Positions 25,813 through 33,541 of a stretch of 64,000 nt of DNA are shown piece by piece. The stretch's first letter is position 1, and each line of letters starts with the position of its first letter. Location: assembly GCF_002368195.1 (NCBI RefSeq), contig NZ_AP018178.1, positions 8,134,645-8,198,644 of the forward strand, given 5' to 3'. The notes below the pieces were generated by a model that saw nothing but the letters and a program-made list of their open reading frames with translations, had not been told where the DNA came from and did no database searches. The stretch comes from Calothrix sp. NIES-2100 (GTDB lineage: Bacteria > Cyanobacteriota > Cyanobacteriia > Cyanobacteriales > Nostocaceae). The translations under genes and the position numbers were made by a program.

Positions 25813-26675
25813 AGTGGCGTAACGCTGGCAATTTTGCCATTGCGACGTTGAACTTGTTGCAAATAATTGGATAACTCTTCGTAGGGGATAACTACTGCCT
25901 TGTTGATGCGGCGAACTTTGGGATAACCAGGTTGAGAAATGCTGGCAACTTCAACACGATAAAGTCTTCCGCCACCAAAGGTTTGCGAACCTTGAAATGC
26001 GGTGCTGGGGGTTTGTCCTCTGACGGAAGAACGATAAGCAAAGCCATTATTACTACCCGCAGGTGCAATCACTGTTGAGGCGCTATTTCTTGCCAATTCG
26101 CTAGCCAAACGCGAAGAATTGCCAGGAATTTGGGAGCGATCGCTGGTTGCATAACCGCGATATAGTTGAAAAATTCGGGTAAAGCCGACAGTTTTTTGTC
26201 CTAATTGATTGCTGAATCCCCGATAAAAGGGCACAATATTATCCCCAAAATTGCTCTGATATTCTGGTGAGTCTATGTAAGAATCAATGTCAGCGTCGTA
26301 GCCTTTAGTTTGGTATAAATCCAAATGATAGGCTATCTCAGATTCATCATAAGGAGCGCGTCCTAGCAAATGTTTGTAATTTAGTTCTGTAACACGGCTA
26401 TGAAAGTTATTAGAAAAAAACTTAGATTTGTACAGTTCTGATTTCGCTAACTGCCTAACAAATTCTTGGACTGTAATATTCTTATTAGTCAGCAGCGATT
26501 CCAAACCTTTTAACCGTTCAGATTCTAACAAATAATCATTACCTAAAAGCTGACGATAAATAGCACTAATTACCTGTGCAATCTCTGCTTTACCAGCATT
26601 GGAACGTAATTCAATAGGAGCAGCGTCACTAAACGCAGAGGTTCCGAGTCTGGATGCGGCTGTTGTAATAGCCAT
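25809..26675 (-). CDS. cpcI: Phycocyanin-associated rod linker polypeptide (CpcC/CpcI type)
   Basis: 288 residues. The N-terminal phycobilisome linker domain (~15-150) includes VISAIYRQLLGNDYLLESER, LNYKHLLGRAPYDESEIAYH and YIDSPEYQSNFGDNIVPFYR. A spacer follows, then a C-terminal CpcD-like domain (RLYRVEVASISQPGYPKVRR ... VVIPYEELSNYLQQVQRRNG). This two-domain form is the ~33 kDa rod linker that joins phycocyanin hexamers. In Fremyella-type operons this position is cpcI2. It is paralogous to the next gene upstream (cpcH). Confidence 0.9.
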   Translation of the reverse strand: MAITTAASRLGTSAFSDAAPIELRSNAGKAEIAQVISAIYRQLLGNDYLLESERLKGLESLLTNKNITVQEFVRQLAKSELYKSKFFSNNFHSRVTELNYKHLLGRAPYDESEIAYHLDLYQTKGYDADIDSYIDSPEYQSNFGDNIVPFYRGFSNQLGQKTVGFTRIFQLYRGYATSDRSQIPGNSSRLASELARNSASTVIAPAGSNNGFAYRSSVRGQTPSTAFQGSQTFGGGRLYRVEVASISQPGYPKVRRINKAVVIPYEELSNYLQQVQRRNGKIASVTPL

Positions 26676-26752
26676 CTAAAAATCTCCTGGGTAAACAACT
26701 TTTATAAACAAAGGCAGAGGGCAGAAGGAAGCTTCTGATTTGAAAATATGGG

Positions 26753-26900
26753 CTAGGGCGTGTTTTCAAAGTCTTAGATCCCCCCAACCCCCCTTTTTAA
26801 GGGGGGCAAAGAGAGTCTTAAAGTCCCCCTTTTTAAGGGGGATTTAGGGGGATCGAAGAGGAATGTTAGGAATAATGAGTAGTTTGAAAACACGCCCTAG
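26753..26900. mobile_element. 148-bp MITE-like element with 18-bp terminal inverted repeats
   Basis: The ends CTAGGGCGTGTTTTCAAA (26753-26770) and its exact reverse complement (26883-26900) enclose two CCCCCTTTTTAAGGGGG palindromes. There are no codons of interest. It lies between the cpcH and cpcI linker genes. CTAG at each outer edge may be part of the repeat or the target. Confidence 0.75.
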
Positions 26901-26982
26901 CGCTTAGGAAGATGAGGGAGTGTGGGGAGTGTGGGAGAGTGTGGGGAACAATGCCCTATGTCCAATGCCCAATGCCCCATTT

Positions 26983-27798
26983 TCATGAAAGAGCAATGCT
27001 GATTACCTTGCGCCCTTGGCGATTGAGTTGTTGTAAGCGATTTGATAACTGATCGTATGGCACAACTACTTCGGTGATACTTTGGCGAATGCGCGGTGAG
27101 TTAGGGGAAGCCGCTTGGATGACACGAATCCGATAGGTATTACCACCACGATTCCCCGTTGAGACACCTGTTAAAGAACCAGCATTAGCAGGATAGATAG
27201 GAGATACCAAATTCTTTGCTAAATCCCAGGTTAATTGTCCTTTGGGCTTGTTTTGGGCGCGATCGCTATTGGCGTAGCCTCGGTACAACTGGAAGAAATG
27301 GGGAAATCCAGCGGTTTTTTGTCCAACTGTAGTTTTGTAGCCGCGATAGTAAGGAACTATAGCATCTCCAAAGTTTTGTTGATACTCGACAGAATTAATG
27401 TAAGAATCAATCTCGGCTTCGTAACCTTGAGAATTATAGATATCAACGTGGTAAGCAATTTCTGACTCATCGTAGGGCGCACGACCGAGTAAATGCTTAT
27501 AATTCAGTTCAATAAAGCGAACCTGTGAGTTGGAATAAAAGAACTTTTGACGATACAGTTCTGATTGCGCGATCGCTCGCACAAAATCCCGCACGGAAAT
27601 CTGCGCCTGTTGCAATAGTGATTCTGCGCTAGTCAGTCGCTCACTTTCAAACAGATGCTCATTTCCCAAAACTTGGCGATATGCACCCCAAATAACTGAC
27701 TTTACTTCTTCTGCCGTTTTCACAAAGCGCAATTCAACTTTTTCACTGTCTGTAAACGGAAGAATTCCCAATCGGCTCGCTTCTGTTAACGGTGCCAT
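26983..27798 (-). CDS. cpcH: Phycocyanin-associated rod linker polypeptide (CpcC/CpcH type)
   Basis: 271 residues with the same architecture as its neighbour: a linker domain (VIWGAYRQVLGNEHLFESER, LNYKHLLGRAPYDESEIAYH, YINSVEYQQNFGDAIVPYYR) and a C-terminal CpcD-like domain (TYRIRVIQAASPNSPRIRQS, VVPYDQLSNRLQQLNRQGRK). It connects phycocyanin hexamers in rods. It follows cpcA2 by ~565 bp, a long gap for an operon and the likely site of a processing point or internal promoter. Confidence 0.9.
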   Translation of the reverse strand: MAPLTEASRLGILPFTDSEKVELRFVKTAEEVKSVIWGAYRQVLGNEHLFESERLTSAESLLQQAQISVRDFVRAIAQSELYRQKFFYSNSQVRFIELNYKHLLGRAPYDESEIAYHVDIYNSQGYEAEIDSYINSVEYQQNFGDAIVPYYRGYKTTVGQKTAGFPHFFQLYRGYANSDRAQNKPKGQLTWDLAKNLVSPIYPANAGSLTGVSTGNRGGNTYRIRVIQAASPNSPRIRQSITEVVVPYDQLSNRLQQLNRQGRKVISIALS

Positions 27799-28362
27799 AA
27801 TCTTATCTGTTCCTTATTTTCTAGAAATCTGTCGGCATCAGACTCAACGTAAAAATTTCTTAAGTTACAGCTAAAAACGGTCAAATTCGTAGCAAGCATT
27901 TTCATGCTTCAAATTACAGGATTATAGTGCTGACTACGAAGTATTTAATAAACCTTATTCATCATTAAGAAAAGCCTTGCATAGTAAGATGAAAAATTAT
28001 ATACGCAGACAACACAAGTATTTGAGTCAGTAAGGGCGGGTTGAGCCAGATAGTCGTGAATGATTGGAGCATATCTGTGAACCCGCCCCTACTAACTAAC
28101 ACAATATGAAGTCAGAGTTTAAAACTTTCCAAACTTACTACGCAAATGCTTGACGCTTTTGCAATTTTGCAACGTTTTACCGCTGCAAACTTTACATTCA
28201 GTTTTTATGCAACAGGATTACATACTCACAAAAATTATCTGGTAATCAGTTTCATCGGGATTGCAAAATTACCAAATTATTTTCTTACCCGTGTTACACA
28301 AAACTGAAAAGCTTGTGAGAATTCATGGCTACTATTTGATCCAGGAAATCAACCAAGCTATA
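27799..28362. other. Long spacer between cpcA2 and cpcH
   Basis: About 560 bp of AT-rich sequence inside operon 2. No clear gene: a short plus-strand frame overlaps the 3' end of cpcA2 and is a shadow. It probably contains mRNA stability or attenuation signals that set the ratio of structural to linker mRNA, but no perfect strong hairpin was picked out by eye. Confidence 0.5.
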
Positions 28363-28854
28363 TTAGCTCAGAGCATTGATGATGTAATCAATGTAGGAAT
28401 TAGCTTCAACACCAGGGTCACCGGTTACACCATGATTAGCTTTGATATATTTGAGAGCTTCAATGTACCAGCTAGGAGATAGTTCAAAGGTACGGTTGAT
28501 TTCAGCCAAACCACCAATCAAATAATCATCGATTGGGCCTGTACCACCCACAACTAAACCGTAAGTAACAATCCGCAGGTAATAGCCAATATCACGGACG
28601 CACTTGTCTCTTCCAGTTTGAGTAGAAGCGTAGTTGGGGCCGGATGTGGTGGTGGTGTAGGGGAACTTTTGGTACACAGCATTAGCAGCTGCTTCAGCAA
28701 GACTAGGAGCTTTTTTAGAGATTGCTTTTGCTGCTTCTAAGCTAACAGCTGCTTGGCGAAAACGACCAAATGCAGTTTGGATTTCGGTGCTACCCAAAAA
28801 ACGACCTTGGGAATCAGCAGCTGCAACAGCTTCAGTTAATGGTGTCTTAGTCAT
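28363..28854 (-). CDS. cpcA: C-phycocyanin alpha subunit (operon 2)
   Basis: 163 residues, one more than the operon 1 copy (MTKTPLTEAV). Cys85 (RDKCVRDIGYYLRIVTYG) is the phycocyanobilin site. It is strongly similar to the operon 1 CpcA but not identical (RFRQAAVSLEAAKAISKKAP versus RFRQAKASLEAAKALSSKAS). It forms the alpha subunit of the second phycocyanin, which would be the red-light form if this is a type III chromatic acclimator. The ribosome binding site is AGGAGAAAA. Confidence 0.95.
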   Translation of the reverse strand: MTKTPLTEAVAAADSQGRFLGSTEIQTAFGRFRQAAVSLEAAKAISKKAPSLAEAAANAVYQKFPYTTTTSGPNYASTQTGRDKCVRDIGYYLRIVTYGLVVGGTGPIDDYLIGGLAEINRTFELSPSWYIEALKYIKANHGVTGDPGVEANSYIDYIINALS

Positions 28855-28894
28855 TGAACGTTTTCTCCTAATTGCTTTTACAAAAAATTTGTTG

Positions 28895-28956
28895 AATAGA
28901 CTTCTTGCAAAAATTGATTTTTAAACTCAATTTTGCTTCTCTGCAAGAGGCCTAAT
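28895..28956. repeat. Degenerate inverted repeat in the cpcB2-cpcA2 spacer
   Basis: TAGACTTCTTGCAAAAA (28897-28913) and CTCTGCAAGAGGCCTA (28939-28954) form an imperfect inverted pair and match the ends of the MITE-like element near cpcD. On the mRNA this gives a stem-loop between the two structural cistrons. Confidence 0.6.
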
Positions 28957-28973
28957 AGTAGGTGTTTTGATGT

Positions 28974-29495
28974 TTAAGCAACTGCTGCTGCTGCACGATC
29001 AAAATAAGATGAAACTTCTGCAATCAGACTGCTGCAATCTCCACGGGTAACGCCGTTAGGATCATTAGCAATGGCGATTGAAGCTTCTTTCAGCTTCTGA
29101 ATACCAACTGCAACAGATGCTCCAGGAGTTCCCAGCGCCAGATAGGTTTCCCGCAATCCATTCAGCGCCCGATCGTCTAGAACGCTAGCATCACCTGCAA
29201 AAATTGCGTAGGTAACATAGCGAAGGATAATTTCCAAATCCCGGATACAAGCCGCAGCACGACGGTTGGTGTAAGCATTCCCACCAGGCGCAATTAATTG
29301 AGGTTGTTCAGCAAACAAAGAACGAACCGCGTTAGCAACAATGGAAGACGAATTGCTAGAAATCCGGTTAACAACATCAACGCGCTTGTTACCGTCTTTA
29401 ACTAAACCGATGAGAGCATCTAACTGACCATCACTGAGATATTCTCCTCTCGCGTCAGCTTGGGAAACAACCTTAGAAAAAGCATCCTGCACCAT
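28974..29495 (-). CDS. cpcB: C-phycocyanin beta subunit (operon 2)
   Basis: 173 residues (MVQDAFSKVVSQADARGEYL). Cys83 (AACIRDLEIILRYVTYAIFA) and Cys154 (GDCSSLIAEV) are the bilin sites. The extra cysteine at the position of Cys109 in operon 1 CpcB is replaced by Ala (DDRALNGL). It heads the minus-strand run cpcB2-cpcA2-cpcH-cpcI-cpcD. It differs enough from the operon 1 copy to be an old paralogue. AGGAGATTC serves as ribosome binding site. Confidence 0.95.
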   Translation of the reverse strand: MVQDAFSKVVSQADARGEYLSDGQLDALIGLVKDGNKRVDVVNRISSNSSSIVANAVRSLFAEQPQLIAPGGNAYTNRRAAACIRDLEIILRYVTYAIFAGDASVLDDRALNGLRETYLALGTPGASVAVGIQKLKEASIAIANDPNGVTRGDCSSLIAEVSSYFDRAAAAVA

Positions 29496-30430
29496 AGTGT
29501 GAATCTCCTAAATTTTGATTAATTGAGAATTATTGATGAGGGTTCAAATCAAAAGTTGAATTCTTCAGCTTTTGCTTTTTTACCAATAGATAATCATGCC
29601 TCAAAAATTCAAATCTTCGATTTTATTGCGACATGAGTATTAGTGGTAAGACTGATAAAACTTTCATCTTTTGTGAAGGCTTTTCAATCATTAACCCAAA
29701 GCAATGAACGCTCAACAAATTAGAGTTTTCATTTACTTTGTTTTACTCTAAACCCTTACAAATTATTTTTATAATGCCTAGAACCAATTTTTTGTTAAGA
29801 AATGTTTCATAATTATTCTAATATGTATAATCATTTTTATTTATACTTAAATAAATTGATTTATAAAAAAAATAATCTGTGTAAAAGCAAGTATAAATCT
29901 ATAGCTGAAAACCCTGAAGCTCTGCCTGTAAAGGATTGTAGGCAAAATTTATGTTTTTTAAATCGATGAACTGAAAATAAATATAATTCATTTTTTGATT
30001 AAAAAAATATCATCATTTAGTCATTCTTTTATGAAGAAACAACATTCTCTCATAAAAAATGTTTTGAAAAACACAAAAATCGCCGAAAAAATGTGATTTT
30101 GATTTCTTTTTTTCTGAAAAACTTTACAAACTGTAATAAAAAATCAGCAGTTTCTTAAAAGTATGGTTTAGCCTATCAGTTTGCGGCGAAATCTCCCATT
30201 AATAAGGTGACAATAAAGCGATTAAATTCCTCATCGTGAAGGTGGGTTTATCCTAGCTGGAAAATGGGGGCTAGGGGCTGGGGACTGGAGACTAGGGAAG
30301 GGGGGCAGGGAGGACAAGGAGGACAAGGAAGATGAGGGAGTGTGGGGAGTTTTTTTCCCATCTCTTCCCAATGCCCAATGCCCCATGCCCAATGCCCAAT
30401 ACCGTTATCAAAAAATTGGGTCTAAAACCT
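29496..30430. other. Upstream region of phycocyanin operon 2 plus repeat tract
   Basis: About 935 bp. The part nearest cpcB2 (29496-30240) is extremely AT-rich and must hold the cpc2 promoter and leader. I found no paired TTGCACA L-box on either strand; the nearest is TTACACA (reverse strand, ~29877), with no matching partner. From 30260 to 30410 it carries GGGGACTGG, AGGACAAGG and ATGCCCA tandem repeats. No gene is supported. Confidence 0.5.
30262..30405. repeat. GGGGCTAGG / AGGACAAGG / ATGCCCA tandem repeats
   Basis: Consecutive purine-rich units (GGGGCTGGGGACTGG, GGGAGGACAAGGAGGACAAGG) and then ATGCCCAATGCCC units. The tract lies between the cpc2 promoter region and the IS605-type element. 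Confidence 0.75.
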
Positions 30431-31735
30431 CGTCCTAGAAGGACGGTTTTATGTATTTTGTGCTAACATAAGATTGTGGTTAATTGGTCGATGCCATGAT
30501 TGTCTACGAGTTCAAAGTTAAAGGAAAAGACAGGCAATATCGCGCCATAGATGAGGCTATTCGTACATCTCAATTCATCCAAAATAAGTGCTTGCGTTAT
30601 TGGATGGATAACAAAGAGGTTGGCAGATATGACCTTAATAAACATTGTGCGGTGCTGGCTGCGGAATTTCCCTTCGCTGATGAACTTAATTCAATGGCAA
30701 GACAATCTGCTGCTGAGCGTTCTTGGTCAGCAATAGCTAGGTTTTACGACAACTGTAAGCGGAAGGTCAAAGGAAAGAAAGGTTTTCCAAGGTTTAAGAA
30801 AAACTGCCGTTCGGTTGAGTATAAATCAACAGGATGGAAACTTTCAACAAACCGAAAAGCTATCACTTTTTCAGATAAAAAAGGCATTGGAACTCTGAAG
30901 TTAAAAGGAACCTACGACCTTAACTACTACGATATAAAGCTCTTTAAGCGTGTCCGTTTAGTGCGTCGCGCTGACGGTTACTATGCCCAGTTTGCAGTTG
31001 ATGTTGATGTCAAAATAGAAAGTCAACCTACTAATCAGGTTGTAGGTATTGACTTAGGCTTGAAATACTTCATTGCTGACAATAAGGGCAATGTGGAACA
31101 ATCACCCCAGTTCTACCGCAAGTCGGAAAAACAGTTAAACCGTGCTAATCGCAAGAAGTCCAAAAAATTTAGCACAGAAAAGAGAAAAGCCAAACAAAAG
31201 CAATCTAACAATTACCACAAAGCTAGAAATCTATATGCCCGTAAGCATTTAAAAGTAAGTAGGCAGCGAAAAGAGTATTGCAAAAAGTTGGCATACTCCG
31301 TCATCCAATCTAACGACTTGGTAGCCTATGAAGATTTAAATGTCAAAGGGCTTGTGAGGAACCCACAACTGGCTAAATCCATTAGTGATGCTGGTTGGTA
31401 CACTTTCAGGCAATGGTTAGAATATCTTGGTCATAAATATGGGAAAGTAACTGTTGCAGTTCCCCCACATAACACAAGCCAAAATTGTTCTAGCTGTGGC
31501 GAAAACGTGAAAAAGTCTCTGTCTACTAGGACTCATGTATGCCCTCATTGCGGGTACACAGTAGACAGAGATATCAACGCGGCAATCAATATCTTGAGAT
31601 TAGGACTCAGTACCGTGGGGCACACGGGAACTTACGCTACAGGAGATTTGCCCTCTTGGGCAATTGGCGCAAGCCTGTTGTCTAATGGCGAGTCGGTGAA
31701 TGTAGAATCCCCGCCTCTTTAGAGCGGGGAGTGTC
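30431..31735 (+). mobile_element. IS200/IS605-family element of IS1341 type (tnpB only)
   Basis: A single tnpB gene flanked by subterminal hairpins typical of IS605-family ends: CGTCCT-AGA-AGGACG at 30431-30445 on the left, and CCCCGC/GCGGGG at 31709-31729 on the right, overlapping the tnpB stop codon. There is no tnpA gene, so it cannot move by itself. The exact ends are not fixed, because IS605 elements create no target duplication. A 10-bp direct repeat (GCGCAGTATA twice, 31744-31763) lies just outside the right end. Confidence 0.75.
30496..31722 (+). CDS. tnpB: TnpB, RNA-guided endonuclease of an IS605-family element
   Basis: 408 residues from ATG 30496 (a TTG opens 12 nt earlier). The RuvC triad is intact: Asp186 (VVGIDLGLKYFIAD), Glu279 (VAYEDLNVKGL) and Asp359 (TVDRDINAAINI). 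A four-cysteine zinc finger is present (CSSC ... CPHC), with HNTSQNCSSCG before it. TnpB proteins are ancestors of Cas12 and cut DNA guided by an omega-RNA made from the element's 3' end, which helps keep the element at its donor site. With all catalytic residues present, this copy is probably active. It is inserted between the cpc2 operon and the cpeF group. Confidence 0.92.
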   Translation: MIVYEFKVKGKDRQYRAIDEAIRTSQFIQNKCLRYWMDNKEVGRYDLNKHCAVLAAEFPFADELNSMARQSAAERSWSAIARFYDNCKRKVKGKKGFPRFKKNCRSVEYKSTGWKLSTNRKAITFSDKKGIGTLKLKGTYDLNYYDIKLFKRVRLVRRADGYYAQFAVDVDVKIESQPTNQVVGIDLGLKYFIADNKGNVEQSPQFYRKSEKQLNRANRKKSKKFSTEKRKAKQKQSNNYHKARNLYARKHLKVSRQRKEYCKKLAYSVIQSNDLVAYEDLNVKGLVRNPQLAKSISDAGWYTFRQWLEYLGHKYGKVTVAVPPHNTSQNCSSCGENVKKSLSTRTHVCPHCGYTVDRDINAAINILRLGLSTVGHTGTYATGDLPSWAIGASLLSNGESVNVESPPL

Positions 31736-31778
31736 AAAATTGAGCGCAGTATAGCGCAGTATATAGATAGGAAAGCAA

Positions 31779-32168
31779 ATGGAGGGTACAAAAATTCAGA
31801 CTGCTCAGCAAGCATTTGACTACCTTGGTCAAGGATGGGCAACAGGAAACTTTCAGCCTTTCATTGATATGCTGGCTTTGGAGGTGATGTTCTGGCTACC
31901 GGTTGGTCAGCAGCGAGATACATCCTTTGGATATGAGGATAAGCAACAGCTGATTGCTAGACTACAGGCGCGCAAAGACAGGGGCGATCGCCTGATTTTC
32001 AGTACACCTGATCTAGTTACCAGTAATGACACCACTGTGACATTTGAGTTTGAAAGTCAGGGAATTATTCGCAACCAGCCTTTTACAGGACGGAATGTCG
32101 TTTCCTTCGATATCAACGGTGACAAAATTGCTGGTGTGCGAGAGTATTTTGGCGACATAGATGAATAA
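31779..32168 (+). CDS. SnoaL/NTF2-like protein, 129 aa
   Basis: Length and pattern fit the NTF2-like alpha+beta barrel: helix AQQAFDYLGQGWATGNFQPF, then IDMLALEVMFWLPVG, and strands VTFEFESQGII and VVSFDINGDKIAGVREYFGD. Such proteins are enzymes or ligand-binding proteins, and the sequence does not reveal a substrate. It is followed by a small gene and cpeF on the same strand (113 nt and 35 nt gaps), so it may belong to a pigment-related operon. The TnpB element now lies directly upstream and may have displaced its original promoter. Confidence 0.75.
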   Translation: MEGTKIQTAQQAFDYLGQGWATGNFQPFIDMLALEVMFWLPVGQQRDTSFGYEDKQQLIARLQARKDRGDRLIFSTPDLVTSNDTTVTFEFESQGIIRNQPFTGRNVVSFDINGDKIAGVREYFGDIDE

Positions 32169-32281
32169 CCATAAGCATATTTGCTTACCCAAAATGCTCG
32201 AAAAGGTTTGTCTGTTGGTAACTGAATCTGAGAAAATCAAACATGGATATTTAAAATCTATTTTTAGGAAACACAACGGAT

Positions 32282-32521
32282 ATGGCTGATAGTCCAGAAC
32301 TCACCTCAAATGTTCAAGACATCTCAGAAGAACTGACTGTAGCGATCGCTGAATTAGAAGAATATCGGGAGCGCCTGGTTAGCGACACCTTGTCAATGGC
32401 GCAAAAGGCTAAAGTCATGAAGGCACAAGCACTTGCTAGTCTCGAACCTCAGCTGATCCAGATTGATGCCACCCTGGAAGCACTCCGAGTGCAGCAGTCT
32501 GCTCTGAGTGCTGGTAACTAA
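32282..32521 (+). CDS. Small helical protein next to cpeF, 79 aa
   Basis: An acidic protein, almost entirely predicted helix or coiled coil (ISEELTVAIAELEEYRERLV, AQKAKVMKAQALASLEPQLI, TLEALRVQQSALS). I do not recognise the family. ATG 32282 follows GGAAACACAACGG. It ends 35 nt before cpeF and is probably co-transcribed with it, so an accessory role in phycobiliprotein lyase function is possible. Confidence 0.65.
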   Translation: MADSPELTSNVQDISEELTVAIAELEEYRERLVSDTLSMAQKAKVMKAQALASLEPQLIQIDATLEALRVQQSALSAGN

Positions 32522-32556
32522 AATAATTGCACAATAACGGTGATAAGGAATTTGTC

Positions 32557-33468
32557 ATGAGTCAATCCCTCAACTCCCAAACTCCAGGGCTGGAAGATCC
32601 AATCCTGCGAATTCAAGCTGAAAATGATGATCTGGTTCAAAGGGTGAATGAGCAGATTTCCCTAGAAACCTTTGACTCTTGTGATCATACAGTCCTCAAA
32701 CAACTTGTAGAGGGGTTGGGAGACACACGGGGAATGGTACGGCTGCGGTTTGCTGAAACCTTGGGTGAAATTGGTGAACCTGCAACGCCATTTCTGGTGG
32801 AAGCACTGGCAAATCATCCGAATGTAGTGGTGCGAAGAGCTGCTGCCAAGACACTCACCATCATCTCCGATCCAAGTGCTGTACCAGACTTGCTTCATGC
32901 TTTTCTCAATGATGAGGATACAGTAGTCAGAAGTTCAGCCGCTGGGGCATTGGCAAGAACTGGAGAAGCGTCTGTACCAGCGTTGCTGGATATTTTAGCA
33001 TCCAACGAGCATCCAGAAGATATTAAAGGTCACGCAGCCTGGGCGTTGGCGTTTATTGGCTCAGAAGCAGCAGAGCATCTATACAAAGCTTTGAACGCCG
33101 CCTCTTTAGATGTGCGATGCGCTGTAATTGGGGCGCTTGGCCATGTAGCGCAAGAACAGTCAGATGAAAAGTCTTGCAACCTGCTAGTTTCTGCTTTGAC
33201 CGATCCAGAAGCACTGATCCGCACCGAAGCCGCAGCAGCATTGGGACAAGTAAATTATCCGCCATCTGTGCCGCATTTAATTCTGGCAATTCACGATTCC
33301 GATTTAGACGTGAGGAAAGCAGCAATCAATTCTTTGGGTAAAATTGGCGATCGCACTGCTTTAGAACCATTACAGCCACTACTCAACGATCAACAAGAGG
33401 TAGTGCGGGTTTTGACTAAATTAGCGATCGCGCAAATTGAGCGTCAGTCACAAGAAGATGATTGGTAA
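32557..33468 (+). CDS. cpeF: CpeF/MpeV-like phycoerythrobilin lyase (HEAT repeat)
   Basis: 303 residues from ATG 32557, which has AAGGAA as ribosome binding site (a frame opens 30 nt earlier). PBS-lyase HEAT repeats follow each other: VRLRFAETLGEIGEPATPFL, VVRRAAAKTLTIISDPSAVP, VVRSSAAGALARTGEASVPA, LDVRCAVIGALGHVA, IRTEAAAALGQV and LDVRKAAINSLGKIGDRTAL. Length and N-terminal DPILRIQAENDDLVQRVNEQ resemble CpeF (MpeV group), which attaches phycoerythrobilin doubly to the beta-subunit Cys48/Cys59 of phycoerythrin in Fremyella. Its presence supports a phycoerythrin-producing host. The exact substrate is from family memory; another HEAT lyase is the alternative. Confidence 0.75.
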   Translation: MSQSLNSQTPGLEDPILRIQAENDDLVQRVNEQISLETFDSCDHTVLKQLVEGLGDTRGMVRLRFAETLGEIGEPATPFLVEALANHPNVVVRRAAAKTLTIISDPSAVPDLLHAFLNDEDTVVRSSAAGALARTGEASVPALLDILASNEHPEDIKGHAAWALAFIGSEAAEHLYKALNAASLDVRCAVIGALGHVAQEQSDEKSCNLLVSALTDPEALIRTEAAAALGQVNYPPSVPHLILAIHDSDLDVRKAAINSLGKIGDRTALEPLQPLLNDQQEVVRVLTKLAIAQIERQSQEDDW

Positions 33469-33541
33469 CGGCAAAGTTAAGCAGCGATAGTGCGATCGCA
33501 CCGCATTAGAACATTTACAGGTGGCACTCAATGGCAGATAT
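33469..33541. other. Degenerate partial copy of cpeF 3' sequence
   Basis: Positions ~33492-33530 (GCGATCGCACCGCATTAGAA and following) resemble 33347-33385 inside cpeF (GCGATCGCACTGCTTTAGAA and following) with several changes. It looks like the remnant of a further HEAT repeat or a tandem duplication cut off by an earlier stop. Confidence 0.4.

Noticed and set aside
28974..29495. Operon 2 beta subunit as phycoerythrocyanin PecB
   Set aside because: The LIAPGGNAY and AACIRDLEIILRY regions match phycocyanin beta, and no pecE/pecF or pecC-type genes accompany it.
29496..30240. Search for an L-box (TTGCACA-N4-TTGCACA) that would mark RcaC control of the cpc2 promoter
   Set aside because: No pair of TTGCACA or its complement was found in the AT-rich upstream region; the best single match is TTACACA without a partner at the right spacing. 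A diverged site cannot be excluded, so no regulatory feature was called.
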